This document shows positions 1 through 5,853 of a stretch of DNA of 12,972 nt, in pieces. The first letter of the stretch is position 1; every line of letters begins with the position of its first letter. The translations under genes and the position numbers were made by a program. The notes beneath the pieces were generated by a model that made no database searches, had not been told where the DNA came from, and was given only the letters and a program-made list of their open reading frames with translations. The DNA is from Pseudomonadota bacterium (GTDB lineage Bacteria; Pseudomonadota; Alphaproteobacteria; Rhizobiales; Hyphomicrobiaceae), in assembly GCA_003242645.1 (NCBI GenBank), contig QGVC01000068.1:1-12972 (forward strand), in the 5' to 3' direction.

Positions 1-322
1 GCAGCTGCATGACTTCTTCCCAGGAGCTTCGCACATAGCTGCCATTTACCCGCTTGCCCTTCGCGAAAGGCGGCAAGAGCCCGGCTTCGTTGAGCAACTC
101 GTTTAGTGCGCGGCGCCGGAGTTTGCGCCGTCGCAACTGTCGGCGGATGAGGCGTTTTTGACGTCGGATTTGGTTGAGCGGCGTGCCATCCGGGTCGCGC
201 GCTTCTGGAAATATCCGAACACCCATCCCAACAATGCATCCAACGGCTCTGGCGGCATCATGGTCAATTACCGCCCAGCCGATCGACGTCGTCCCGATGT
301 CGAAACCGAAGATGCGCTGCAT
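1..322 (-). CDS. cas9: Cas9 (type II-C), N-terminal fragment cut by the window edge
   Basis: The minus strand from an ATG at 322-320 is open for 107 codons to the window edge. The product begins MQRIFGFDIGTTSIGWAV, the RuvC-I motif of Cas9 with the catalytic Asp at residue 8. GVRIFPEARDP follows at about 34-44, then an arginine-rich bridge helix at about 49-75 (PLNQIRRQKRLIRRQLRRRK and on). This order is diagnostic of Cas9 (RNA-guided double-strand DNA endonuclease), and the wording is that of alphaproteobacterial type II-C proteins. A purine-rich Shine-Dalgarno (AGGGGAGGGG) lies just upstream; an in-frame GTG at 325 is an alternative start. No frameshift is visible in the part present. REC, HNH, RuvC-II/III and the PAM-interacting domain, and any cas1/cas2 and array, would lie outside the window. 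The divergent tracrRNA at 369-485 supports the call independently. Whether the full gene is intact cannot be judged here. Confidence 0.95.
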   Translation of the reverse strand, partial: MQRIFGFDIGTTSIGWAVIDHDAARAVGCIVGMGVRIFPEARDPDGTPLNQIRRQKRLIRRQLRRRKLRRRALNELLNEAGLLPPFAKGKRVNGSYVRSSWEEVMQL

Positions 323-333
323 CACCCCTCCCC

Positions 334-362
334 TTGTGCTCAGCAGGCGGATAGAATACAAA
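334..362 (+). promoter_or_regulatory. Candidate tracrRNA promoter inside the cas9 leader
   Basis: TTGTGC at 334-339 and TACAAA at 357-362 are separated by 17 bp, an acceptable sigma-70-type arrangement. It would start transcription near 368-370, exactly at the anti-repeat. The match to consensus is only moderate. On the opposite strand, TATTCT (358-353) could serve as the -10 of cas9, so the two promoters would overlap. The site is an inference from position and spacing. Confidence 0.4.
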
Positions 363-368
363 CTGCTT

Positions 369-485
369 TGTAGCAAAACGAGAGGCGGTCGGCTTTTCGC
401 AAGCAAACGACCTCTGCGCGTGGGCTCGGCATCCCAAAGGTCAATTGCCGGCGTGACCCCGCTAGTAGCAATAGCGGGGTCATTG
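369..485 (+). ncRNA. tracrRNA of the type II-C CRISPR-Cas9 system
   Basis: This segment has the layout of a type II-C tracrRNA. It starts with an anti-repeat (TAGCAAAACGAGAGGCGGTC, 371-390), which would pair with a crRNA repeat end like GACCGCCTCTCGTTTTGCTA. A small stem GCTT/AAGC follows (392-395 with 401-404). Next comes a nexus region: GACCT 409-413 pairs with AGGTC 438-442 and encloses TGGG 421-424 with CCCA 433-436. A perfect 10-bp terminal hairpin closes it (455-464 with 472-481, 7-nt loop). From memory, the anti-repeat, the GCTCGGCATCCCA nexus and the terminal hairpin closely match the Parvibaculum lavamentivorans tracrRNA. It diverges from cas9. The 3' end is uncertain because no strong T-tract follows the hairpin. 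The 5' end is inferred from a plausible promoter at 334-362. Confidence 0.88.
455..481 (+). terminator. Terminal hairpin of the tracrRNA (possible terminator)
   Basis: GACCCCGCTA (455-464) and TAGCGGGGTC (472-481) form a perfect 10-bp GC-rich stem with a 7-nt loop. It stands where type II-C tracrRNAs carry their last hairpin. Only a weak T-rich stretch follows (CATTGCATGTTCTT), so termination may be inefficient or the end may be made by processing. Confidence 0.6.
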
Positions 486-486
486 C

Positions 487-1095
487 ATGTTCTTAGAGGG
501 CACCCAGACGGTCACAATTATCGCGTGGATGGCAGTTTGGACCCTGGCCATTGCGGTAGTAGCTATCGATGCGCCCAGGCATGGGCTAGGAGTGGTCGCA
601 GCCGACTAGCTGAACGTGAGCTTCGTAAACGTGGGATAAATCTGTTTTGGACGCCGACCGACCCTGGTTCTCATACTTTTGCGAGTGGATGCGTGCCGGC
701 AGGAAGGTCTACGACAAAATTGCTCCCCTGTTCCCACGCTATCAAGCGGGCTCCCGTGACATGCCTGCTCCTGTTGAGGGGACAGCTATCGAAGTCTTCC
801 CTCGCGCGACGGCGGTACTCTTGCGAGGCGATCTCTGTCCTCGGCAAATGGGAAAGGTTAAGTTCCCCGCAAGGTCCTTAAGAGGCAACGAGTCGACGTG
901 AAGTTGCTGAAGAACGGAGACTAAGTAGACGCCGCCCTAGCCGCGTTGACCGGCCTGCTGGCCCTGGAGAACGAATTTTCGGTCGCTGGCGACCCCTCCG
1001 AGGGCATCATTGTTGTTCCTGTGCCCCTTCCCATAGCGTCGGCCGGTGTGTCTTTCAAAAGGACAAAGGCGATTGTGGTCAACGTCCCACAATAA
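487..1095 (+). pseudogene. Decayed DUF429 predicted nuclease (RNase H fold)
   Basis: Pieces of a DUF429/COG2410-type protein appear in order but in three different frames. AVVAIDAPRHG is in the frame of base 568 and runs into a stop at 607-609. LAERELRKRGINLFWTPTD follows in the frame of 570. FCEWMRAGRKVYDKIAPLFPRY and AIEVFPRATAVLLRGDL follow in the frame of 647, ending at 901. GVDVKLLKNGD, a stop at 922-924, then VDAALAALTGLLALENEF and GDPSEGIIVVPVP return to the first frame. The AIDAP, RELR.RGI, EWMR.G, EV(F/Y)P.A and LAALTGLLAL...GDP.EG blocks are family hallmarks. At least three frameshifts and two stops mean no functional protein. The amino end before the AIDAP block is missing or unrecognisable, and the boundary next to the tracrRNA is uncertain. 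It is probably an old remnant rather than a sequencing problem. Confidence 0.8.
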
Positions 1096-1242
1096 CCAGC
1101 ATGGCGAACGGTCGCGCTTCCCAATGAGCGTGAACAAAGCGGGGACGCTCAATCTCGCTCCGGGACATTTCCGGGACTCACTGGTCCGAAAATGTGCTTT
1201 TGTTCATCTTTTGTGCTCAGTTGTAACACGAACGCGGGCTAA

Positions 1243-1338
1243 GCTAGAGACCAAAAAGCTTGAGAATCAGAGGTCTTTAGCCTGGCAAGCTGAGAAAGGA
1301 CGATTAGAGAGCCGGAGCAGCGGCAGCTCCGGCTCTTT
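1243..1338 (+). ncRNA. Candidate structured small RNA with terminator-like end
   Basis: Two stems lie in a row. GCTAGAGACC (1243-1252) pairs with GGTCTTTAGC (1272-1281), ten pairs including one G-U, with a 19-nt loop. AGAGCCGGAGC (1308-1318) then pairs perfectly with GCTCCGGCTCT (1326-1336), an 11-bp GC-rich stem with a 7-nt loop followed by TTT. No coding frame here resembles a protein. The pattern fits a small trans-acting RNA with an intrinsic terminator. It could equally be the terminator of the decayed gene upstream plus a chance stem. I do not recognise an RNA family and see no convincing promoter. Confidence 0.3.
1308..1338 (+). terminator. Strong GC-rich hairpin, probable intrinsic terminator
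   Basis: The perfect 11-bp inverted repeat 1308-1318/1326-1336 with loop AGCGGCA is followed on the plus strand by TTTGAC, a short T-run. It lies about 210 bp past the end of the decayed DUF429 gene and is the strongest hairpin in the otherwise gene-free stretch. The short T-run makes termination likely but not certain. Confidence 0.5.
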
Positions 1339-1607
1339 GACATATTGGCTTGGCAGCAAAAACGGGTGCTCATGCCGTTCCTGCGGCCAAGGCGAGCAGC
1401 TCGCGCGTGCTTCGAGCTGGGTTCGCTGCGACCATGACCTCGGCGATACTCTGCCTCCGTCACAGTCGCACTAAAGTGAGTACAGCACCCGTTATCTTAG
1501 CTCCCGATTTCTGGGACCAACGAATCACGAGTGCAATCAATGCTTAAGCCTGCCGCTATGGTTTGTCATCTCACTTCAGGACCGTGCTTCTAATCGAAGA
1601 TGCACTG

Positions 1608-2488
1608 ATGCAGCAAAGCTACCAGCGCAACGGAGGTACAACGGCAAGCGTGGGTTCGCGCGTTTCCCCGGAGATGACTTTCTTTGAGCCCTACCTCACT
1701 CAGTGGGCTCTCGAGGTGGACCGTTGACCCCATCGTCTCGGCCACCAGCCGCCTTCTGCCAGTTCGCCATCGCGACTTAGCCACGATGCTGAAAATCAGC
1801 ACGAACGAAGAGGAGCAGGCTGGCGGGCGCGTCCTCGCCTGGTGGGACGGTAAGGGCGCCGCACGCGTGCTCACGATTGACGGCAACGCCGTCCTGATGG
1901 AGCTCGCTCCAAGAAATCGCTCTCTTGCTACAATGGCCCATAACGACCAGGACGACAAGGCGACCCGCATCATTTGCGATGTCATCGCGGAGCTCCACCA
2001 GGCGCGCGCGAGTGATCCACCGCCCGATCTCATCCCGCTTTCCCTATGGTTCCGCGAGCTCGAGCCGGCGGCGATGCGCTACGGTGGCCCGCTCGTGCCA
2101 TCGGCGGCTTTCGCGCGAGCATTGCTCGCCAACCCGCAGGATGTGCGCGTTCTCCACGGTGACATTCACCACGAGAATATCCTCGACTTCGGTGAGCGCG
2201 GTTGGCTCGCAATTGATCCGGCTCATCGGAGAGCGAGGCTTCGACTACGCCAACATTTTCACCAATCCAGATCTCAGCGATCCGACGTTGCGAGTGGCTA
2301 CACTCCCGGAGCGCTTCCAGCAGCGGTTGACGCTGGTGACCGAGAAGAGCGGAATCGAACGCCGGCGCCTGCTTCACTGGATCATCGCATGGTGCGGGTT
2401 GGCGGCGGTTTGGTTCATAGAGGATGGATTGTCACCGGAAATTGACTTTCGCGTTGCGGAGCTGGCCATTGCCGAACTCGATCGGTGA
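1608..2488 (+). pseudogene. Frameshifted APH(6)/hydroxyurea-type antibiotic phosphotransferase
   Basis: The product would be a small-molecule kinase of the aminoglycoside/hydroxyurea resistance family (APH_6_hur, StrB-like), which phosphorylates streptomycin-type substrates in the cytoplasm. The reading frame is broken twice. MTFFEPYLTQWALEVD is read from ATG 1674 (in frame with ATG 1608 and GTG 1650). It then shifts by one base near 1721-1726 into DPIVSATSRLLPVRHRD. That frame carries the Brenner motif HGDIHHENILDF and GWLAIDP. Near 2218-2221, a loss of a few bases where family members read IDPKGLIGERG moves the frame to LIGERGFDYANIFTNPDLSD, ending with ELAIAELDR and TGA at 2486-2488. Apart from the two indels the sequence is well conserved, so inactivation is recent or the indels are assembly errors. 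The start is uncertain: ATG 1674 has CCGGAG immediately in front, and GTG 1650 has CGGAGGT 13 bases upstream. Confidence 0.85.
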
Positions 2489-2543
2489 ATCCAAAAAATT
2501 TCATTTTGTGAGAAACTGTTTCTGGCAAGGAGGTCTGAATTGC

Positions 2544-3194
2544 ATGAGGGCTGGCATCGCAATCCCGCTGTTGATCGCAGTTGGCTGCATTGCATCAGCC
2601 AGCGCGGCCATCGCGCAGACCGGCATCGCAAGTACGGACGATTTCGAGCAATGCCGGCGTGAAGAAACGATGGCGGAGTTGCGGTTGAAGGCTTGCACAG
2701 CCGTTATCGAAGACTCGTCGCGAATCGACGAAGTGCGAGCGGAAGCTTTTCTCAATCGCGGAATGGCGCACGCGCAATTGGGCGACACATCAGCAGCCAT
2801 TGCGGATTATACGCAGGGCCTCAAGCTCAATCCCAAAAACCGGGCTCTTTATAATCGGCGCGGACTTGCATACGAGCTCGAAGGCAAGCGCGACCTTGCG
2901 ATTGCCGATTTCACGGCGGCCCTCAGCATCGATCCCGAGGATATTGAAGCGCTGGTCTATCGCGGGCTTTCGTATGCAGAAGCCGGCGATTACAACCAGG
3001 CCATTGTCGACTTCGATACCGCGCTCGCGCTTAATCCTAACGATGCTGACGTGCTCGTGTTTCGTGGCGAGACCCGAGAGGCCCTGGGCGACCGCGACAA
3101 AGCTATAGAAGATTATCGGAAAGCTCTAAGCCTCGATCCCCAGAACGAGTTCGCTGAGGCTGGGCTAAAACGGCTTGGTGCGAAGCGCGACTAG
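2544..3194 (+). CDS. Exported tetratricopeptide repeat protein
   Basis: A 216-residue protein starts at ATG 2544, chosen for the AAGGAGGT Shine-Dalgarno ending about 10 bases upstream and because the signal peptide then begins at residue 1. A hydrophobic signal peptide spans residues 1-25, with probable cleavage after AIA. A short segment with two cysteines (C37, C51) follows, a possible disulfide in the periplasm. Four consecutive 34-residue TPR units (about 65-98, 99-132, 133-166, 167-200) each carry the spaced Ala/Gly/Tyr and Asp-Pro pattern (LNPKN, IDPED, LNPND, LDPQN). TPR arrays mediate protein-protein contacts; no catalytic domain is present and the partner is unknown. The gene stands alone, 55 bp after the broken phosphotransferase. 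Similar small exported TPR proteins are common in Bradyrhizobium relatives. The domain call is sure; the role is not. Confidence 0.9.
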   Translation: MRAGIAIPLLIAVGCIASASAAIAQTGIASTDDFEQCRREETMAELRLKACTAVIEDSSRIDEVRAEAFLNRGMAHAQLGDTSAAIADYTQGLKLNPKNRALYNRRGLAYELEGKRDLAIADFTAALSIDPEDIEALVYRGLSYAEAGDYNQAIVDFDTALALNPNDADVLVFRGETREALGDRDKAIEDYRKALSLDPQNEFAEAGLKRLGAKRD

Positions 3195-3221
3195 ATTCTT
3201 GGGTTCCCGCGGCCCTGCACG

Positions 3222-3335
3222 TCAAACGATCATCGCCAGCGCAGCCGCCAGCCCAACGCTCACGCCGAGAAGACCACCTATGATTGATGCGAGCACCACG
3301 ATCTCGCGCAGCTCGTTCAATAACGCCGACCACAT
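3222..3335 (-). CDS. Small single-span membrane protein, 37 residues
   Basis: A short frame from ATG 3335 to TGA 3222-3224 encodes MWSALLNELREIVVLASIIG followed by GLLGVSVGLAAALAMIV. This is a short amphipathic head and a hydrophobic, Gly/Ala-rich stretch from about residue 12 to 37, long enough for one membrane span. An AGAGG Shine-Dalgarno stands seven bases before the ATG. The third-codon GC bias and clean topology suggest a real gene. Similar tiny proteins, annotated as hypothetical, occur in Bradyrhizobiaceae (from memory). It converges with the TPR gene, 27 bp apart. The function is unknown; it might modulate a membrane complex, as many small proteins do, but nothing here shows this. 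Confidence 0.55.
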   Translation of the reverse strand: MWSALLNELREIVVLASIIGGLLGVSVGLAAALAMIV

Positions 3336-3398
3336 CTGAACGCCTCTGCTTCCGTCTCAGCACTCTTTTGTCGCAATCGCGGTGCTGAAGCTTCATCG

Positions 3399-3428
3399 GG
3401 AACAATGAACAATCGTTCAAAAAGTTCC
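3399..3428. repeat. Nested inverted repeat, possible operator
   Basis: TGAAC-AATC-GTTCA (3406-3419) is a perfect 5-bp-arm inverted repeat. It is flanked by GGAAC (3399-3403) and GTTCC (3424-3428), giving a second, slightly off-centre pair of arms. It lies 64-93 bp upstream of the 37-residue gene (minus strand) and about 190 bp upstream of the lipoprotein gene (plus strand), as an operator would. The spacing fits neither the alphaproteobacterial LexA box (GAAC-N7-GAAC) nor the EcfG promoter. The rest of 3336-3619 shows nothing I recognise. Confidence 0.3.
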
Positions 3429-3619
3429 GTCCGGAAACGTACGCATTCGGAATGACATAGGCGCGCGCCCGGTGACGCGATGTAAGCTCGACACACGACC
3501 GCGGGACGCGCCACGAGTTGACCTCAACTTGACCACAACTCGCCGGAATTCGGCCGTGCTCAAGCCCTAAAGGTTGCCAATACAGCTCTGCGGGGAGGCC
3601 GAACATCATTCGAGTATCA

Positions 3620-4270
3620 ATGTCGCGTTTCCGAGTTTTATCCTCCCTGCTGGCGCCTCCGCCTCTCCTCACATCGATACTTTCGATCATCGCCTTCGGC
3701 TTGGCGGGCTGCTCATACGGCGGTTCCGGCCCGCCGGCGCCGCATTACTCGCAGTTCAAGGCCGAGATGCCGGAGGGCAATACCGTCACCGTGTGCAGCG
3801 GCCACGGCTGCCGTCACAAGACGAAATTCACGTTCAGCCGCAGCGACATTGCCAAGCTCAACGCGATCATGGATCGCGCCCGCAGTGATGGCTCCCCGGC
3901 CGGCGAACGCCGAGCCATTCGCAAGGCGATTGCGTGGATGGAGGACCGGGTCGGCCGCGAAACCGGGACTGCGGCTGATCGCGTGGGATTGGATTTCCTG
4001 GGCGCCGGAGATCCCACGCAGATGGATTGCGTGGACGAGGCGACCAACACGACGAGCTATCTGTCCGTGCTCGCCGCGAACGGTTTGCTTCGCCATCACG
4101 AGGTTCTGCGGCCGATGGCAAAGGATGCGCCGCTGAGGTGGACCCACTACTTCGCGGTCATCCGCGACAAGACCACGGGCCAGCGCTGGGCGGTCGACAG
4201 CTTCATGCGCCCCAACGGCCAAGAGCCGATCATCATGGAGGCAGAAAAGTGGTACGTCAGAACATCCTGA
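3620..4270 (+). CDS. Putative lipoprotein with possible transglutaminase-like Cys-His-Asp triad
   Basis: A 216-residue protein. A basic start (MSRFR) and a hydrophobic stretch at about 15-30 lead to a lipobox L28-A29-G30-C31, so it is probably lipid-anchored after export. A Gly/Pro-rich linker and two further cysteines (C59, C64) follow. The carboxyl half contains MDCVDEATN (Cys137), THYFAV (His176) and WAVDSF (Asp193), in the order and spacing expected of a bacterial transglutaminase-like cysteine peptidase fold. Catalytic function is an inference from these motifs only. The family is met as a conserved hypothetical protein in alphaproteobacteria. The start at ATG 3620 places the signal peptide correctly, but I see no good Shine-Dalgarno. 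It converges with trmO, with only 5 bp between the stop codons. Confidence 0.8.
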   Translation: MSRFRVLSSLLAPPPLLTSILSIIAFGLAGCSYGGSGPPAPHYSQFKAEMPEGNTVTVCSGHGCRHKTKFTFSRSDIAKLNAIMDRARSDGSPAGERRAIRKAIAWMEDRVGRETGTAADRVGLDFLGAGDPTQMDCVDEATNTTSYLSVLAANGLLRHHEVLRPMAKDAPLRWTHYFAVIRDKTTGQRWAVDSFMRPNGQEPIIMEAEKWYVRTS

Positions 4271-4275
4271 AGGGG

Positions 4276-4761
4276 TTAAATGGCGACCTTCCCAGGGCGC
4301 GCGGCGGCCGGCGGGGAGTACGCGCAGCGGTCCGGCTTGATGTCGAGGAGCGGGGTTCCGTCGATGCAGTCGAGACCGCGCACGAGGACCGAATCTGGCT
4401 CGACCGCGACGATCTCCACGAGCGCAGTAGCAATAGGATTGGGGCGCAGAGGAGAGCGGAGCGCAAAGACGCCCGTCGCCCGCCCATCGGACTTGGGGCT
4501 TTGCTGCACAAGATCGCGCCGCGCCATGTGCATCCAGTAGAGGACTTCGGCGCGCTCGTAGCGTTCGAGCCCTACCAGCCCTGGCCGCCAGGGCTCGTCG
4601 ATCTCGATCCGGCAGACGGGGCCTTCGGGCGACCCCTGCCGAGGGCAGTCGTCACGGCTGGCGAACGGCGTGCGTATGCGGCCGATGAAGACAAGGCGCG
4701 CGTCCGTCCGCTCCGGCAGCGGCACCTCCAACTCGCCTGCGCGCGTGGCGTCCTGATCCAC
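4276..4761 (-). CDS. trmO: tRNA (t6A37-N6)-methyltransferase TrmO (TsaA/UPF0066 family)
   Basis: A 161-residue protein of the TsaA/TrmO family, which uses S-adenosylmethionine to methylate N6-threonylcarbamoyladenosine at position 37 of tRNA-Thr, refining decoding. Family signatures are visible: FIGRIRTPF (25-33), CPRQGSPEG (39-47), IEIDEPWRPGLVGLERYERA (52-71), VLYWMHMARRD (73-83), FALRSPLRPNPI (99-110) and LDCIDGTPLLDIKP (130-143). The length is that of the single-domain bacterial form. The frame stays open far upstream into the neighbouring peptidase gene, so the start was chosen at GTG 4761-4759, which has GAGGT five bases in front; the next GTG upstream (4776) lacks one. It follows the extensin-like gene on the same strand after about 120 bp and could be co-transcribed with it. 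Confidence 0.88.
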   Translation of the reverse strand: MDQDATRAGELEVPLPERTDARLVFIGRIRTPFASRDDCPRQGSPEGPVCRIEIDEPWRPGLVGLERYERAEVLYWMHMARRDLVQQSPKSDGRATGVFALRSPLRPNPIATALVEIVAVEPDSVLVRGLDCIDGTPLLDIKPDRCAYSPPAAARPGKVAI

Positions 4762-4882
4762 GGCTGACCTCACGCGATTGGTGATGCCATCAAGATGAGA
4801 GAGCCGCACCGCGATCGCAACTGGGCAGATGGACTCAGCGATGCATCCAACGCTGTCGGGGTGAGTAGAGCCAGAGGTCGAA

Positions 4883-5542
4883 TTACTTACAAACTCTGCC
4901 GTCCCTGCGGCGCGCAAGGTCGAGGTGGAAGTGGTCGCGATGGAGGGAATCGTAATCGGGCCCGAGCACGGTCGTGAACGCGCCGCAAGCGCCTCGATGG
5001 ACGGCTCGCAAGAAGGAGCGCTCGCGAGGATCACCCCACCATCCCGACTTCACGTCGATGCGGCGCCCGTCGGCCAACACAAAGCCCGAGACGTCGAGCG
5101 CGTTGGCGTGGCCGTGCTCCGATAATCGGGCGCCCCATTTGTTGTTCATGGGGCGGCAGCCGTAAGAAGCGGCAACTTTGACTTCGGCGAGGGGCACTCC
5201 GAAGTGTCTCGCCGCGGCGGGCTCGACCACTTGCTCGATCCACCACTCGACCGCTGGGATCATTGGGCAACGGAGCATCGCGGCAGGCTTTAAGCTGACC
5301 CGGCCGCCAGCCGCGGCGGTCATCTCGAACGGCTGCAGCGCGCCGCAGACGCTCGGTCCACCAAGCGAAGCGCGCGTCAGTAAGTAAGGTGTGCGCTGAA
5401 CGTATCCGGAGGCCAGGCAGGCCCGCTCTTCCTCGTCCCGCCAAGGCTCATACTCAGCAATGAACGCGGGTGTACGGCTGCATCCCCAGGCAAGGAGAGT
5501 CCCAGCCGCAAGCAACACGCCAACAACGCAGGTACGCAACAT
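4883..5542 (-). CDS. Extensin-like family protein, probable periplasmic murein DD-peptidase-type hydrolase
   Basis: A 219-residue protein of the extensin-like C-terminal family, which shares the zinc-binding layout of LAS-type peptidoglycan peptidases (MepA/VanX kin). SEHGHANALDVSGF (141-154; His143, Asp150) and HRDHFHLDLA (201-210; His204, His206) supply the predicted metal ligands and catalytic region. KVAASYGCRPMNN (122-134), GACGAFTTVLGP (184-195) and several conserved cysteines (C42, C66, C92, C129, C186, C218) also fit. A hydrophobic leader at 5-20 ends in AWGC (Cys21), a weak lipobox, so the protein is exported and may be lipid-anchored. ATG 5542 was preferred over a TTG eight codons upstream because it starts the leader directly; neither has a clear Shine-Dalgarno. 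Enzyme activity is inferred from family motifs. Confidence 0.87.
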   Translation of the reverse strand: MLRTCVVGVLLAAGTLLAWGCSRTPAFIAEYEPWRDEEERACLASGYVQRTPYLLTRASLGGPSVCGALQPFEMTAAAGGRVSLKPAAMLRCPMIPAVEWWIEQVVEPAAARHFGVPLAEVKVAASYGCRPMNNKWGARLSEHGHANALDVSGFVLADGRRIDVKSGWWGDPRERSFLRAVHRGACGAFTTVLGPDYDSLHRDHFHLDLARRRDGRVCK

Positions 5543-5853
5543 GGAAAGGGAAGCTACGTGGAGCAAGGTTAACGGAAGGTGAGCAGCCTCGTCAGGCTGA
5601 CACTGCCGTTAGCCGACTCGGCGGCACGAATGTGCCGGCCGCACGGCTTTTGCCGATCGGAACTTGGCCGCAATTGTGGAGAGATTCGTCGCTAGAAACT
5701 CCGTCCTGCACCCTTGCGAGGAAGGCCAGATATTTCGGAGATCGTATTCGGAGAGCGATTTCAGGCCTGCGGATCGCGACTCGCGGCAAGTCCGACCATG
5801 TAGGCGGCCCAAGCTCTCAGGCCGAGGTTCTCAATAGCGAAAAACAGAAAAAG
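5543..5853. other. Intergenic stretch with two small hairpins
   Basis: This interval of about 310 bp separates two minus-strand genes. It contains CAGCCT-CGTC-AGGCTG (5584-5599) and CGGCAC-GAAT-GTGCCG (5622-5637), each a 6-bp stem with a 4-nt loop, upstream of the extensin-like gene. They could form leader structures or terminate transcription arriving from the DUF1194 gene, but neither is followed by a T-run. Open frames here have no recognisable protein character. Confidence 0.45.

Larger units (their letters stand above)
1096..1607. other. Gene-free stretch between two pseudogenes
   Basis: Apart from the two stem-loops at 1243-1336, I see nothing in this roughly 500-bp interval. Short open frames on both strands (for example 1350-1547 on plus, 1239-1463 on minus) have low-complexity, arginine/serine-rich translations without family motifs, typical of non-coding GC-rich DNA. 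No tRNA, insertion-sequence ends or CRISPR-like repeats were found by eye. Confidence 0.6.

Noticed and set aside
174..881. Long plus-strand open frame of 235 codons across the cas9 start, tracrRNA and DUF429 relic
   Set aside because: Its first part is antisense to Cas9 and crosses the tracrRNA; only the middle (LAERELRKRGINLFWTPTD) is meaningful, as one piece of the DUF429 pseudogene.
1348..1362. AGCAAAAACGGG near 1351 looks a little like the tracrRNA anti-repeat
   Set aside because: The match is short and imperfect, there is no second copy at array spacing, and no spacer-repeat pattern is present.
3399..3428. LexA box or EcfG promoter reading of the GGAAC/GTTC motifs
   Set aside because: The spacings (GTTC-N5-GTTC; GGAAC-N11, N13 or N20-GTT) fit neither GAAC-N7-GAAC nor GGAAC-N16/17-CGTT.
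3103..3690. Minus-strand open frame of 195 codons opposite the TPR end and lipoprotein start
   Set aside because: Arginine-rich translation without family motifs; it overlaps two supported genes in antisense and contains the better 37-residue frame in another phase.
4027..4767. Plus-strand open frame of 246 codons over trmO
   Set aside because: It is the antisense shadow of trmO and the end of the lipoprotein gene; the minus strand carries clear TrmO motifs.
4762..5034. Upstream extension of trmO to an ATG at 5034
   Set aside because: It would overlap about 150 bp of the extensin-like gene and adds sequence without TrmO character; GTG 4761 has a proper ribosome-binding site.
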